A stretch of 64,000 nt of DNA from Sternotherus odoratus (GCA_032164245.1 JAVMKO010000002.1:88487340-88551339), one strand, 5' to 3'; shown: positions 11,416 through 23,390, counted from the first letter of the stretch. Made by a program: numbers and translations. The notes: generated by a model not told the origin, from the letters alone.

Positions 11416-12639
11416 TGAATGTCATCTGATTATTAGTCAGTGTGAAAGAAACTTATACAGATACGAAGCAAAGGTGTAATTCTATATCTGGCCCTCAGGT
11501 AGTCTCCACTTGTTGCCACATTTCACATGCCATGTGATTTGTAGTGTAGCCAGTGTTGCCAGAGATACTTATCAAGGTAACTTCCTTGACAAGATTGTCA
11601 AGGAAAATCTTTCCCACAGCATAAGTGTTTGTGTTCGGGGAGAAGTGCAGTTCGGAAAGCTGCCCTGAGCTTTGTAACCTGTAAGTCTGTGGCATTATTC
11701 CCTTAATAGGCTACATGCAATGTACCTCCTTATCACAGAGCAGGGGTTATGGCCTAAATTGGTTTTCGGTGGTTACTCATATGAAAGAAAAACTCCATGG
11801 CACCATCAAAAGAAGTTTTTGTGTCTTGACATGTCATTTCCATACTGCTCTTATAGTTTTTTTTTAAATGAATAGTAATCACCAGTACCACTGCTGGTCC
11901 ATTGCTGAAGAAGGGCCTGCTTATAAATTGGCATCTATCAATCCACTGACCACCTTCTGCGACTCAAATCCTGACTGATTCATGTACTTTTGGTATAAAA
12001 CGTGCAGCAGGTCTGAAGAAAAAAACATGTCCAACAACTAATTGCTTCAGGAAGTTGATGTTAGCCAGGCCTGGCTCTCGCCAACAAACACATTGAGTTA
12101 TCTGGATGGCAGCGGACTGCAGCCCGTGAGCAAAGGGAAACATGGGCTTTTCCATGGTCATTCCATGACGCGGGCGTGTGTTTCCCCCTCCCAGTAATGT
12201 TAGGAAACTCAGTGGCGATGACAGCCTCCCTGATGACATTTTGTCTATCTTCATGTAAATCAGGTGGTGGCAGTGGCTGCAGGGAGGTGGGGTGGAAATA
12301 GAAGGGATGTTGTGCAGTTCAGTGTAGATGGCCTTTGCCAGGTTCAGTCATTTCCTGTCCATCTGCCAAAAATCACAAGCTGATAAATGGACATAGGTTG
12401 AGTGTGGGAAACTATATGGGTTGATGATCTTTGGAGGGGAAGGTGGGAGGAGAATGAAAGAAGAGTCCCGAGTAAAGAAAACAATGCTTTTATCAGGGGA
12501 GATGCAGTCTGACTGGCTGATGCTGAGATAATGCGTCTTGCTTGTTTTCTTCTTCAACTTCTGGACAGGGTTCGAACTTGCTCTTGCCCAGCTCTCAGTC
12601 TTTATTCAGAAGACAAAAGGTTGCCCATTCACGGTTGTT
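11416..12639. other. No gene recognised
   Basis: Mixed AT-rich DNA with overlapping minus-strand open frames near 11964-12557 that lack motifs. A purine-rich tract lies at about 12433-12464. Confidence 0.45.
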
Positions 12640-13560
12640 GATCAACGTGAAAGGAGAGTGTTTTTATTCGACAGCTACCAGTAATGCCCAAACACATGCA
12701 CCCACATTTTTATCATCATTCTTCATTAATGATACCACACTGTGCAAGAGTCCACATGCCTAGCAGTCCTGTTCTGCAGAGTGTAGCAAGGCGGCAACTC
12801 ACACCGTGGCACCTTCTGCTGGTCCGTCAAGGAATTAGCTCTTCCAGCATCCAGAGCGCCCTCTGCAGGCTGATGTCACGCTTGCTGCTGGCCCCGTGTC
12901 CCTCCCAGACCCTGGTGCCCTGTTACCTTGGGTGCTGCACCCCTGCAGTACCCCACAGTTTCAGGGTCTCCCCTCCCATAGTGAGTGGGGGGTCCCCATC
13001 CCCACCTTGCCTCAGCCTAGGCAACTGCCAGTCATCACTTACCCCCGTTCACTGGGGCAGACTGCAGTGTAATCGCCACTCATCACTGGCAAGGAGGGTT
13101 TAGCCGGCTGCTTCTGTCTCTAGAGCCATAGGCTGCCCCCTGCAACCCCAGTACCCTTTGTTAGGCCTTCCCCTAGGCCTTGCAGCCTGGGGGTTTTCCA
13201 GGCCAAAGCTTCCCCAGCTCCTCTTGCCTTGCCCCAGCCTTCACTCTAGGTACCCTGTCAAGCTCTCAGCAGCCAAGCCTGTCTACTCTCTCTGTGCACC
13301 AAACTGAGCCCTTTTATCATGGCCAGCTGGGCCTTAATTGAACCAGCCACAGCTGTGGCTGCTCTGCCCAATCAGGCTGGAGCTTGCTTGCTCCCAGCCC
13401 CAACTCTTTCTTGGGATGTTTTAAGCCCTTTTTCCAGGAGTGGGGCAGCCGCCCCACTCCACAGAGGCATTGCAGTTTCAAGTGCTTAGCTCAGCTCCTG
13501 GCAGCTTTGCGCATACCACTCTTGTGGAAAGAGGGCAAACAGGCCATCCTAGGGGCTATT
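12640..13560. repeat. Unclassified GC-rich dispersed repeat
   Basis: Composition changes to C-rich here. Phrases such as 'ggaattagctcttccagca', 'tgttcactggggcagactgcag' (positions ~13048-13070) and 'ggggttttccaggccaaagc' are ones I associate with a common dispersed turtle repeat, probably an LTR or a non-coding retroelement part. I cannot see paired LTRs, a primer-binding site or a coding frame. The open frame 12684-13103 lies in this repeat and has no domain. Class and ends are uncertain. Confidence 0.45.
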
Positions 13561-13940
13561 TGGAGGGAGCAGATAACATATTCTAAGATCTTCTAGGGTT
13601 CATTACTTTGCGCTTCAGAGCTTGTTCTAAAGCCAATGACATGTTTTTACTTGTAGCTCATTAAAAATGTTAACTATGTTGAATGCAATCGAAGACCCAA
13701 GAGGCCGCTGGTTTTGTGATGTATTTTGCATGTTAATAACCCTGGTTAATCCTGCTCTTTTGCATCTAGGTCAGCCGAGAGCAGTTACTCACTAATGTTA
13801 CACTTAGTGTTCAACACTATAGTGAAACATGAAGAAACTGATGCAAGCTTCATTTAACATATTTTACAGCAGAAGAAATAGTAATTGTACAGCAGGTTTA
13901 TTCTAATTCTTTTTTTTCCCCTTGTGTTCTTTCTTTACAG

Positions 13941-14008
13941 TAAATGAAATTATCAGGAATGACCTCTCCAGCACCAATGTCCATTCAGAGCTTGCAATTC
14001 TGGATTAG
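13941..14008 (+). CDS. Candidate terminal coding exon, gene unknown
   Basis: A long pyrimidine tract (about 13909-13936, ending 'ttctttacag') is a near-ideal splice acceptor. The frame entered after two bases reads NEIIRNDLSSTNVHSELA and stops at TAG 14006-14008, giving a 21-residue tail. It is followed by more than 2 kb of AT-rich, repeat-free DNA with several poly(A) signals, as expected for a 3'UTR. Against it: the exon is short, I cannot assign it to a protein, and no upstream exon of the same gene is identified. A chance acceptor-like tract is the alternative. Confidence 0.3.
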
Positions 14009-17000
14009 TTCAAATCCATACACTTTTAGCTCAGCTGGTATATCAGCTACAGCACAGAGCGGTCGTAACTGAATAAACTGAAGACATTACCTGGTACCAC
14101 TCTGATCTTCCGCCTTACTGAATGTTAGGAACTGAAGATTTACCCCTTGCCTACAAAGAAGTATCTCTTCACCCAATGAAATATCTTCTTTAAAGAAAAT
14201 CATCTCAAGAGGAGGAAAAAAGGGGAGGGAATAAACTCTAAGATGGCACATTTCATGGGATAAAACTGGGAAATTCAACAAACGCTGATTGCATGTCCCC
14301 AGCACTGAGCCTTTTGGCACCACTGGAATTCAACCCTGGAAGTGCCTTATTTTACCATATTGTGGCATCAGGACATTTTTAATAGGCTTTGAATTTTCTA
14401 CCATAAAAAGTATTTGTAGGTGCAACAGCTATAACGCTTGCATTCTGGCAACTGATATTTTAAAAATCATAAGACAGACGGTTGAAAGGGAATGGCGTGT
14501 CCCTACTCAAAGTCAAATACATTTATGAATTCCAGAACTTCTTCAGCTTTTCCTCTGCTGTAATGTACAGCCTGCTGCCTTATTCTCAGTGCATTTCAAA
14601 AACCTCCCAATTTGTCATCTCAGCTCTTTCTTTCATATACTGTCCTTATTCTCTGCTAATGAATCATAGGATTGTTAGTCATAGCATGTTAAGATTTTGA
14701 TTTTAATCTGGCTTCAGTCATAGCACAAGTATGTTGAATAGCACAAAATAATAAGGTTGATAGACAACAAAAATGAAATCTATCTATTACACGATAGATG
14801 TATGTGTATGCATGTACATACATTCTAGTATATATGCATATATTTATATATGACAAGTAACATAGGTGATTGCCTGGTGAGGGCACGGAATTCAGCAATA
14901 ATTTCCATTTCTGCTAATACATTTCAGATCCCAATCAATGTTTCAGCTACTTTTGTTGATGGTTTGTTACACTTAAGACAGGTATGCATTTTCTTTCCTC
15001 ATGCAGTTAAGCAAGCACTTTAGACAGTCAAGAAGGATGCATACAAAATACAGAATTATTTACCAAATGGCAAAATATGAATTAAAGAAATTGTAAATAC
15101 CATTATGAAAGAGTGTAAAATATTTGTTCAATTATAAGATTATTATTCCACGGAAGCCTTATAATTCTATGCTACATGTATGAAATATAATATTACCAAA
15201 AAAATGTTTAATATGCAACACTGTACAATAAGTTTTCAGATTAGCTCATGTTTATAGTGCACCAGATAGGCTTGTAGCGTAGTCTTTAGCATTATATTTT
15301 GTACCATCAATTGCTTATTATATAACTAGCAATGAATTCTTATTTCATATAACCAAAAAAAAAAAAAAGCATGGTTTAATTTAAAAATGTTTAATGTTAA
15401 TATTGTGCCTTAGGAATCAGTGACCCCTACTGGAAATATGCCTGAACAACACCTCTGTGTCGAGGTTGTAACTAATTAACCAATGTTATAAAAATTAAAC
15501 AGATTTCACAAAAAAGTGAAATTCTCCTAAACATTTTTAAATATATTATTCTGTACAATTATGTCTTACTTTCTTTTTTTAAAATATTGAAAGCCATATA
15601 TGTCACATTTGCACATTACTGTGAAGACATGAGAATATAATATGGCTCTATGTACATATTACGCTGTTTCTGGTCCTAATAATAGTCTGTAATTCCCAAT
15701 CTGTTTAATCCCAGTTATTTACCCTTTGTTTAGCATTGTAGAACTTGCATGAAACATTTCTTGTAGATTGCCATATAAAAAAAAAATAAAAAGTTTGACA
15801 GATGTCAGCTTAACTTATAGTTAGAAAATAGATCCAATAAAGGAAGTCTGGAAGCTAGTGTTAGAGTGGTTTGTTTTATGTTACATGAAAAATCTCTTCT
15901 CTCATATAAAGCATTTTTATATTATATACATATATACTTATATATCACAAGCTCTTCTATTTGAAGCTATTTGCATCCAGCTGCAGCCTACTAATATACT
16001 CATCTTATTAGAGAAGTAAATGTCTTTTGCCAACAGAATCACACTTTTTTCTCCTTTTTTTTTGAAGACATTGCTGCCAAAGAAATAAAAATTGATATGA
16101 TAGAATTTTCAGATGCTATTCACTCTGTACCTCAGAAATGTCAATAAAGTGTGAGTGGAGGAACCGATTACAGATATATCCTTGGTGAGGCTTTGAACCC
16201 CTCTTTCCACCCACACACTGTCTGCATTTCTGCAATAACTTTAGCAAGATAGTCAGCTGTCTGTTTTGAATATGTTGCACCTCCTTTGTCCTTATTTTAT
16301 TTTTCTTCTTTAAGCTATTTTGAAAAAAAAATCTGTTACTTTTAAGCCTGGATAATGGAAGATTATGCATCTCTTGTATATGTATTCATAAAATAAAAAA
16401 TGCAAGCAGAAATCTCTCTCTCATGAGTATACCTTGTCTTTGTACATGTGTTGTGGTTTTTAAATTTATTTTTTTAAAAAACTTTTCATTGGGGGATGGG
16501 GGGTTTTTTGGTTTAGGTTTTTTTGTTTGTTTGTTTGTTTTTAAACCAATGGTTCTGAACTGAGTAATTATTTCCCTGGAAAACAGTTGTAAAAACTTCC
16601 AAAGTGCCCTTTGCATGTATATTTAAAAAATAACACAAGCAATTTTCTTTTCTCCATGGATGATTCTCACCTTAAAAATCACTGATAGATCAATTTTGAA
16701 AATGAATCAAACAGTACAATATTAGCCTTGCAATCAAATATCCACATCGTCATTGTATTAATTGTACCACATTCTATTCTGCAACCCTCTGGAAACCTTT
16801 CTGAAGTCTATTAGCTGCAAAGGGCAGGATTTGGCCCTGCTGTTTTTAATTCAGCATATGAATGAGGTCTTTATGTTGGATTGGGGGTGTATTGCACACA
16901 CATGATGAAAAATTCACTTCAACGAGTCTGTGGGCAGTCTATCTTGCCAAGAGCAAGGATACAGAAGCTTTGTAGTATGGTACCTCACCCCATAGAATGT

Positions 17001-17210
17001 TTTGTTTCCTCTGAAAAAACTAGGAGGATGTGAACATAATCAAAGTTTGGCTGAACTCTCTGAGTTTCTGGGTCATCTCATCAGATGCTGCAGTTGTATG
17101 TAACGCTGTCAACTACGTAACACTGACTGATCGAAATCACAGGAAAAAACCTGAAAAAATGATATACACTTATTTGAGTTTAATTGGGAAATATACATAA
17201 TGAACACAGT
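14009..17210 (+). other. AT-rich, repeat-poor stretch, possible 3'UTR
   Basis: After the candidate stop codon the sequence stays AT-rich and free of recognised transposons for about 3.2 kb, unusual in this window. Candidate AATAAA signals occur at 15785-15790, 15836-15841 and 16143-16148. Long T and A runs are frequent (for example 15355-15368 and 16456-16480). If the upstream exon is real, this would be its untranslated tail; otherwise it is plain intergenic DNA. No coding frame is credible. Confidence 0.35.
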
Positions 17211-17214
17211 TACC

Positions 17215-17275
17215 ATTATCCCTGATTCAGTAAAGCAGCTTAAGCATGTTCTTAAGTGTTCCAGTGAAAAGGGAT
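17215..17275. repeat. Partial palindromic MITE arm
   Basis: 'atccctgattcagtaaagca' followed by 'gcttaagcatgttcttaagt' matches one arm of the CTGATcCAGcAAAGCACTTAAGCA type of turtle palindromic repeat. The other arm is missing. Confidence 0.45.
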
Positions 17276-17297
17276 AGACCTATGCATGTGTTTAAAC

Positions 17298-17607
17298 CAG
17301 GAGTCGGCAACCTTTCAGAAGTCATGTGCTGAGTCTTCATTTAGTCACTCTAATTTAAGGTTTCGGGTGCCAGTAACACATTTTAACGTTTTTAGAAGGT
17401 CTCGTTCTATAAGTCTTTAATATAGAACTAAACTATTGTTGTGTGTAAAGTAAATAAGGTTTTTAAAATGTTTTAGAAGCTTCATTTAAAATTAAATTAA
17501 AATGCAGAACTCCCCAGACAGGTGGCCAGGACCCAGGCAGTGTAAGTGCCGCTGAAAATCAGCTTGGGTGCTGCCTTTGGCACTCCTGCATAGGTTGCCT
17601 ACCCCTG
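17298..17607. mobile_element. Non-autonomous hAT MITE, 310 bp
   Basis: The left end is CAGGAGTCGGCAACCTTTC and the right end is the reverse complement of CAGGGGTAGGCAACCTATG, so the inverted repeats share CAGG-GT-GGCAACCT. Flanking 8-mers gtttaaac (17290-17297) and ctttaaac (17608-17615) match at 7 of 8 positions, as expected for hAT. The interior is AT-rich with no reading frame. The word order ('taatttaaggtttcgggtgc', 'acattttaacgtttttagaa') matches a MITE family I know to be abundant in turtles. Confidence 0.85.
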
Positions 17608-17615
17608 CTTTAAAC

Positions 17616-18107
17616 ACTTTCCTGCATCACAGTCTATCTTTGCTTTGCATTTTGTCTTTAAGTTTAGTCAGAGACATTCTCTAGAGAGGATCTTCAGCCT
17701 GTGTCTACTCCTATTGAAGTCAATATCAAAACCCTCATTTGACAGCAGTAAGCGCATGATCAGGTCAATGGCAAATCCTGCCTGCGGCATGCCGGATATG
17801 CCATGCCACAGAGAAAAGCTGACTGCATCCACATTGTGGGGTGCAGTGTGGCAAAGCTCCGACCTTCTCAGTGGTCCCGCACTTCCTGGCAGATTATGCT
17901 AGCCTCAGAGGCTAACTGTGACCTTCTACGTAGTCCTCCCTCTAGAGGCAAGGTCACAGCCAACTGAGCCATTTTCATCATAAACCAGCAAGGGAGGTGA
18001 GAAGAAGAACCTTCCCTCACACAGTCTCTATTGTCTCTCAGTCTCAGTGATTAGTCAGAGAGGGGAAGGGGGAGACCGGGCCCACCCTCTATTCTGGGCT
18101 CCAGGAC
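17616..18107. other. Flank of the 875-bp hAT; left part of an interrupted repeat
   Basis: No gene seen. From about 17940 the text ('cagtctcagtgattagtcag', 'accgggcccaccctctattc') appears to be the left part of the unclassified repeat that resumes after the hAT insertion at 18999. Confidence 0.4.
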
Positions 18108-18115
18108 CCTGAGAG

Positions 18116-18990
18116 CAGGGCCGGCAACAGAAATTTTGGGGCCCCCTACTGTGATCATTTGGGCCCCCCCCCAGCCCAGACGGCGCTGCCCCCCCCCCCT
18201 CCACACAGCTGACAGCATCTGGGGGCAGTGCGAGCCTCCGAGCATTGCCGCTGCTGGCGCTCGCCCTTCGCTGCACTCTCGTGCCTGGCGGGGTCCTGCG
18301 GGAGCGTGAGCCGCGGCCTGAGAGAGCGAGAGCCCGGGAGCGGCGCAAGCCGCCCTTGCTGCTCTCCCTCCCCTCCCCCCCCCCGGGCCTCCGCACGCCC
18401 TTTTCCCCCCGGACCCACGTGAGACCCTGCGGCTGCGATGGAGATGCCGCTGCTGTGACCAGCCGCAGGAGCGCGAGAGCCCCTCCAACAGCCCCCTGAC
18501 TGCCCCTGGGGCCCCCTGTGCTTTAAGCATCCCCCCCAGCCTGACCGCAGCCCCCTTACCACGCTGGCGGCTAGGCGGGAACTAAACAGGCTGCACTGCT
18601 CTCCCAGAGGAGCACGCAGCCCCGCACGGCATGCTGAGGCTCTGGGAGGGCGAAAGAGGGGCCGCCAGGCCAGGAGCAGCCTTCCCCACTGGGAGCTCAG
18701 GCGCTCGCAACTGAGCCTCTGGGAGAGTGGGAGAGGGCCAAGAGCTGTTCCCCCCCCCCCCCAGAGGAGCGCCTCCCCCTACCTACCCAGCGCCTTCCCC
18801 CACTCTCCCGGAGCCTCAGCATCGGGCATCTGAGCTCCCAGTGGGGGAAGCTGCTCCCAGCACCTTCCCCTGGGCGCCTTTCCCTGCTCTTCCGTACAGC
18901 TGTGTACCGGGCCCCGGACTTAAGGGCCCCCCCCTTAAGTCCGGGGCCCAGTATAGCTGTACCCGTAGTCCCCCCCTGTTGCCGGCCCTG
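18116..18990. mobile_element. Non-autonomous hAT transposon, 875 bp
   Basis: Perfect 15-bp terminal inverted repeats: CAGGGCCGGCAACAG at 18116-18130 and its exact reverse complement at 18976-18990. They are flanked by a perfect 8-bp target duplication, cctgagag, at 18108-18115 and 18991-18998. This is diagnostic of hAT. The interior is extremely GC-rich with many poly-C and poly-G runs, which generates long spurious open frames on both strands (for example 18051-18530); none carries a transposase or BED zinc-finger motif. A 69-bp palindrome sits at the right side. The perfect duplication suggests a fairly recent insertion. Confidence 0.92.
18894..18962. repeat. 69-bp near-perfect palindrome inside the hAT
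   Basis: Left arm 'gtacagctgtgtaccgggcc' + 'ccggacttaaggg', right arm the reverse complement of 'gtacagctatactgggcccc' + 'ggacttaaggg'. The arms meet across a short C-rich centre. It would extrude as a very stable GC-rich hairpin. It is internal to the hAT element and so probably part of its family sequence, or a fold-back insertion within it. Confidence 0.8.
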
Positions 18991-18998
18991 CCTGAGAG

Positions 18999-19410
18999 TA
19001 GTAGCTCTTAGTAGCGGACTTTTTGGAAACAGGATGAGTATAATTCCTTGGGCCACTTCCCCACAGAAGCCCCCACTTCCTTAATATCTACATCTCCCTT
19101 ACCTTCCTTGTGCCTGATGGGGTTTATACTGCTCTGTTTCTCCAGCAGCATGGCTTCATCTTACCGCTCCTAACACATGCGCCCCCACCTGACTAACTGG
19201 GAGACTTTTAACTAGTTTCATCCAGCCCCTGATTGGCTTCAGGTGTCCTAATCAACCTAGCTGTCTTTCCTGCTTTCTGGAAGTATTTTAATTGGCCCCA
19301 GATGTCTTAATTGACCTGGAGCAGCTGCAATTTGTTTACCCTGGGGCTAATATATCTGTCTCCCACTACTTTCCTATAGACATCTGGCCTTGTCCCTTCA
19401 CAGTAGCTAC
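18999..19410. repeat. Unclassified dispersed repeat, right part
   Basis: The stretch 'gactaactgggagactttta', 'ccctgattggcttcaggtgt' and 'aattgacctggagcagctgc' belongs to a repeat class I associate with turtle genomes, with recurrent 'aattggccccaggtgtctta'-like phrases. It seems continuous with 17940-18107, so the 875-bp hAT would have inserted inside it. I see no LTR pair and cannot classify it. Confidence 0.45.
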
Positions 19411-19484
19411 ACATATCTGTGAAAGGCTCTAGCAGGGGAGGCAGTGGGGAAAGGCTCTGGCAGCAGGGAGCACTGGGAAAATCT

Positions 19485-19600
19485 CTGCCTGTTTCTCCAT
19501 CTGCAAAGTGGAAATTATAATACTTTCCTCAGAGAGATGATGTGAGGATACTTGTTGTGAAGTTCTCTGAAGATGGACACAGTGAGTAGCCTATTACAAA
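19485..19600 (+). repeat. MIR, 3' half
   Basis: 'ctgtttctccatctgcaaag', 'tggaaattataatactttcc' and 'gagatgatgtgaggatactt' are the MIR words from the conserved 'cctcagtttccccatctgtaaa' onward. The tRNA-derived head and core are lost. Confidence 0.75.
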
Positions 19601-22600
19601 TTTTTTGCTACCACTCTATGATTGTGGCCACATTTTATACAAAAATAAAATGTCTGCTCGCACACTGAATTCATTTGAGCAACATGTTTTGGTCATGATG
19701 CTACCTGACTTCGTATAAGTTTTCCTTTCTTTCCACTGCCCCGAATCCCCAAGTCATAATATAGCAGACCCAGCCATGCCAAGTACATCAACCACATCTT
19801 GACCATAATTCTTTAAGCAAAAAATTGTCTTTAACAAATTCCTAGCTGACTACATTCATTCATAACCAAAGCATAACCTGAATCCCACACATGCATCTGG
19901 GACTGTTTGACTAAATAGTCTTCCTGGAACAGTGCCTTCTAGATTTCTAGAGCTGAAAATGGAAAATTTCAAGGAGTTAAATTCCTTGGATAGCTCTGCA
20001 TTGCCATGAAGCTAAACTTTCCTCTACCATGTGTAATTTTACTGTGCTCATCATTCTCATTTTACTGAATTGGTCTCCCCAAACAAAAACACTCTAGTGA
20101 AGTATACTGCTGAGGAGAGAGAAGTCCTCAACGGTATAAGGAGAGAGAAGTATAAATCGGGCTCAGGTAGTCGTTAAATGGGTGGTTTTATAAAGTTTAA
20201 AAACATGCCAATTTTTCACTATCATGTGCAGATAACTCATTGGGCTGCTCATCAAAACAAAGCATTACCAGTTTTTCCAACTCATGCATGTTTCTCCAAC
20301 AGATTGACCACTTAACATTTTTTCTGCTTTTTCAGTGACCAAGTATTATTCTTTTCTAACTCATGGGATCCTATTTCACCACAAAAAAAAAAAAAAAAAG
20401 GCTTGATTCTGCTCTTTTCAGGTAGCCAACTTATATGTTCAGAGCAGATCAGTTACAGATTTGCGTACGGTTGGATTCAATTATCAAGCCATTCCTGACT
20501 CCAAAACCAACTTTTTTCTTTTCTTTTTTTGGCTAAGACTATATTTTTGGATTGTGCAAACTTGAGGAGATTTAACAGCTGGAAAGGGCTGAGCATCCAA
20601 GACTTAAACCCACTGCCAGCACTCCTGCTGCGTATGGTATGCCATGTGCACCTTGGCTTTTACTATTTAAGCCAAAAAGCGGCTTATCCTGGTGCTCATT
20701 TAGCCACCTAAACTATAGGAAATCAGGAGTTCACAGTCTGAATGTGCTGTTAATTCAGTTTAGAGGATACCAGTGTAAAAAAAAAGGGGGGGGAGGGAAG
20801 GGAATATGGGGGCCGGCTTTCCAAATACTCTCATGGCATCTGTTCTGCCCTCCCAAAAAGTAGAAACCCTTTCAGTTCTACATGCTGCTCCTGGACACCA
20901 TTGGTTGCCCCCCGTATCATTGAACAATAGACTGATTCTGTGGGGAACATAATATATAATGTTACAGAATATATTTGCAACAGACATCAAATATCTCATT
21001 ACTAGATTTACACCTACTGGGGCAGATTCTCCAGTCTGAACTTCCTGTACCTGGTGCAGCGTGGAGATAAGGTTTGAAAGATGCTTTATTTCACCTTTGC
21101 TCGCCCTAGTGCCTAGGCCAGTCCCCTGGAAAAGCTGTTAGCTCCCCATAGCTAACAGGCATTTCCAGAAGCTGGAAACTGGCTAGGTGCAAGATGGATG
21201 CCCATGCCTTATCCTCTTTCCCTTGGTCACTCCACCTATGCTAAAAGCTAGGAAGGAGACAGCAGAGGAGCTCCCAAGTCAGCCTTACACTACCAGAGAT
21301 TTCCATTATGAAGAGGGAATCCTTCTAGTGATCTTTAACTCACAATGGGGCCAAAGAAGAGAGGTCCTGGTACCAAATTCAGAGCTGGGGTATCTGGATG
21401 CAATTCTGTCTTGGCATTAGTGGGAAGTGAGTTGTATCTGCCTGATGTAAGAATGTAATGAGATTAGTTACCCATCGTAGTTCAGCATCTATGTTTTTGT
21501 GTACAAAAGGCACATGAACTAGATGTTTTGTAAAGTTATTTTTTATACATATAAAGGACTTTGAACGAACAGACTGTACATTTTTTAATTGCCTGGTGCC
21601 CAGCCCTGAAAATATTTACAAAAAGGATGCTATTTGAACACACAGCTGTATTTTGTTCAACAAAACATGGGCCTCACCTGTAGGGTTGACTTTCAAATCC
21701 AGATCTGAGTTCATCCAAGGTTCTGGGCATATTAGGCTTCTGAAATTCTATCAGTTGCTTTATATGTGTGATGTTCAGCCCCATATGTCATTAACAAAGT
21801 ATATGTTAGACCTGGTCTGGAATTTCCTGCCTTTTTCAACAGAAAATGCAATTTCTGCACGCTCAAATTTTGTCAATTTTCCACCAGCAAAATCTGAATG
21901 AAATATTTCATCTTGTCTCAGGTGGACCAAAATCTAAACATTTCACATTTTCTAACCAAACTGAATTCTCTGTAGGCTGAGCTCTCTGGTGGAACTACAT
22001 CTTACATAATGCAACATGCTCTCCTGTCCTACTGTGGTGCATCATGGGAGTCATGTGACCACAGTTTTTGTTCCATCCATTGATTGGATGCTTTCCCGGA
22101 AACTCTTTGTCAGCCTCATGTATTTTTCCTGCTTATCTGACCCCCTTCCAGATATTTCTGTCTGGGCGAGAGAAATCTGATGTACTGTTTTCAGCCTGCT
22201 GGGATACTTTGTTTTATTGTAAGCTCCTTTTATGTTTTGCCCTATTAAATAGATTGGCTTTAGCCAGATAATGACAATATACCTTGGGGAATACTGAATG
22301 AGTTTCAGTCATGCCTTTAGCTTCCTGCTGTGCAAATCAACGTTAACTCTGTCCTCATAACAGCACACAAGGGAAATAGGAAATCCAGAAATGGTCTAGT
22401 GTTCCATCAAGCGCTCAAATACCATGATGACACACAGTGTATTAAAACCTAATCTATAGGTAGATTAGGCAAATAGCTGCCACTCCCCACAGATGTTTTC
22501 TGGCATATCCCTTAGACCATTCACAGCAAATTTTTTAAAAAATACTTATTTTTCAAATACTAGTGACTTTGGGAAAAGCAACCAGTGAGACTTTAAAAAT

Positions 22601-23320
22601 ACTGGAACAAACTGTATGGACGATGGTCCTCTCCTGAATCATGAATCAGAATTGCTCATCTTTTGTCATTGGTGCCTACTAACAGCTACCAGTGATTCGT
22701 GCTTAGCCCATCGGCCTGTGCTTTTGGAGCAGGAGGCTTTGAATTCCATCTTAACTACTGCTGTGGCCACATAGTAACAATCATGACTTCCCTTGATGAG
22801 CAGGCAGTTGTTTATAGTACCCCATCCTTTATCTCCCATTGTTTGACTTGAGCTAAGTCAGAGAGAGAGAGGAGAGCAGCCAAAGACAAGGCAAAAATTG
22901 TTGGTATGGCGCAGTACCTGTTCAGCAAACTTGTGCCCACAGATACTTTTTCTAGGTGGACATGCCTGACTATAATGAATGCAGGGGGACCAGGGTTACT
23001 GCAGCCAAGGTGACTCTGCAGGTGCTTTGGCATTAGGAAACACATCAAGGACCAGACCAGTGAAATGCTCTGTGCGCCTGTTTTTCAGAAGGGCTGAGCA
23101 TCCAGAACTGCAGTTGAAATCAATGGCAGTTAAAAAAATCGAAATCTCTGCTGTGACTATAAAGCAACTGTACTTCTATGCCCTTTTAGGTGGCTCTGTC
23201 ACTCATAATGAATTGCAACAAATCTGTACCCATCCAGCAGTGGCACAGTGGTTGTTATCGTGCACACACAGCCACGTAGAGCTTCCTAATAACCGAGGAG
23301 ATAGACAGATGTACTAGCGT
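19601..23320. other. Gene-free stretch
   Basis: No coding or RNA gene recognised. Simple features: an A-run of about 17 bases near 20381-20398, a G-rich run at about 20785-20800, and a short imperfect palindrome CTAATCTAtaggTAGATTAG at 22450-22469. Around 21970-22075 the words 'gctctctggtggaactacat' and 'gtgcatcatgggagtcatgt' hint at a decayed fold-back repeat. Confidence 0.45.
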
Positions 23321-23390
23321 GGACACCTTCCCAAAGGATGTTGTCTGGCCTAGGTGATCAGAGTGGTTCCTTCTGGACGTCGAATTGATG
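23321..23390 (+). repeat. CR1-like retroelement tail
   Basis: 'ggcctaggtgatcagagtgg' followed by 'ttccttctggacgtcgaatt' and 'gatgaatgtg' resembles the 3' tail shared by some CR1 subfamilies and CR1-tailed SINEs (consensus words 'gatcatggtggtcccttctg'). Only the tail is visible and the copy is diverged. Confidence 0.5.

Noticed and set aside
18051..18562. Long overlapping open frames on both strands
   Set aside because: They lie wholly inside the GC-rich hAT element or its edge, occur in several frames at once and are low-complexity (G, R, P, A). They are products of base composition, not genes.
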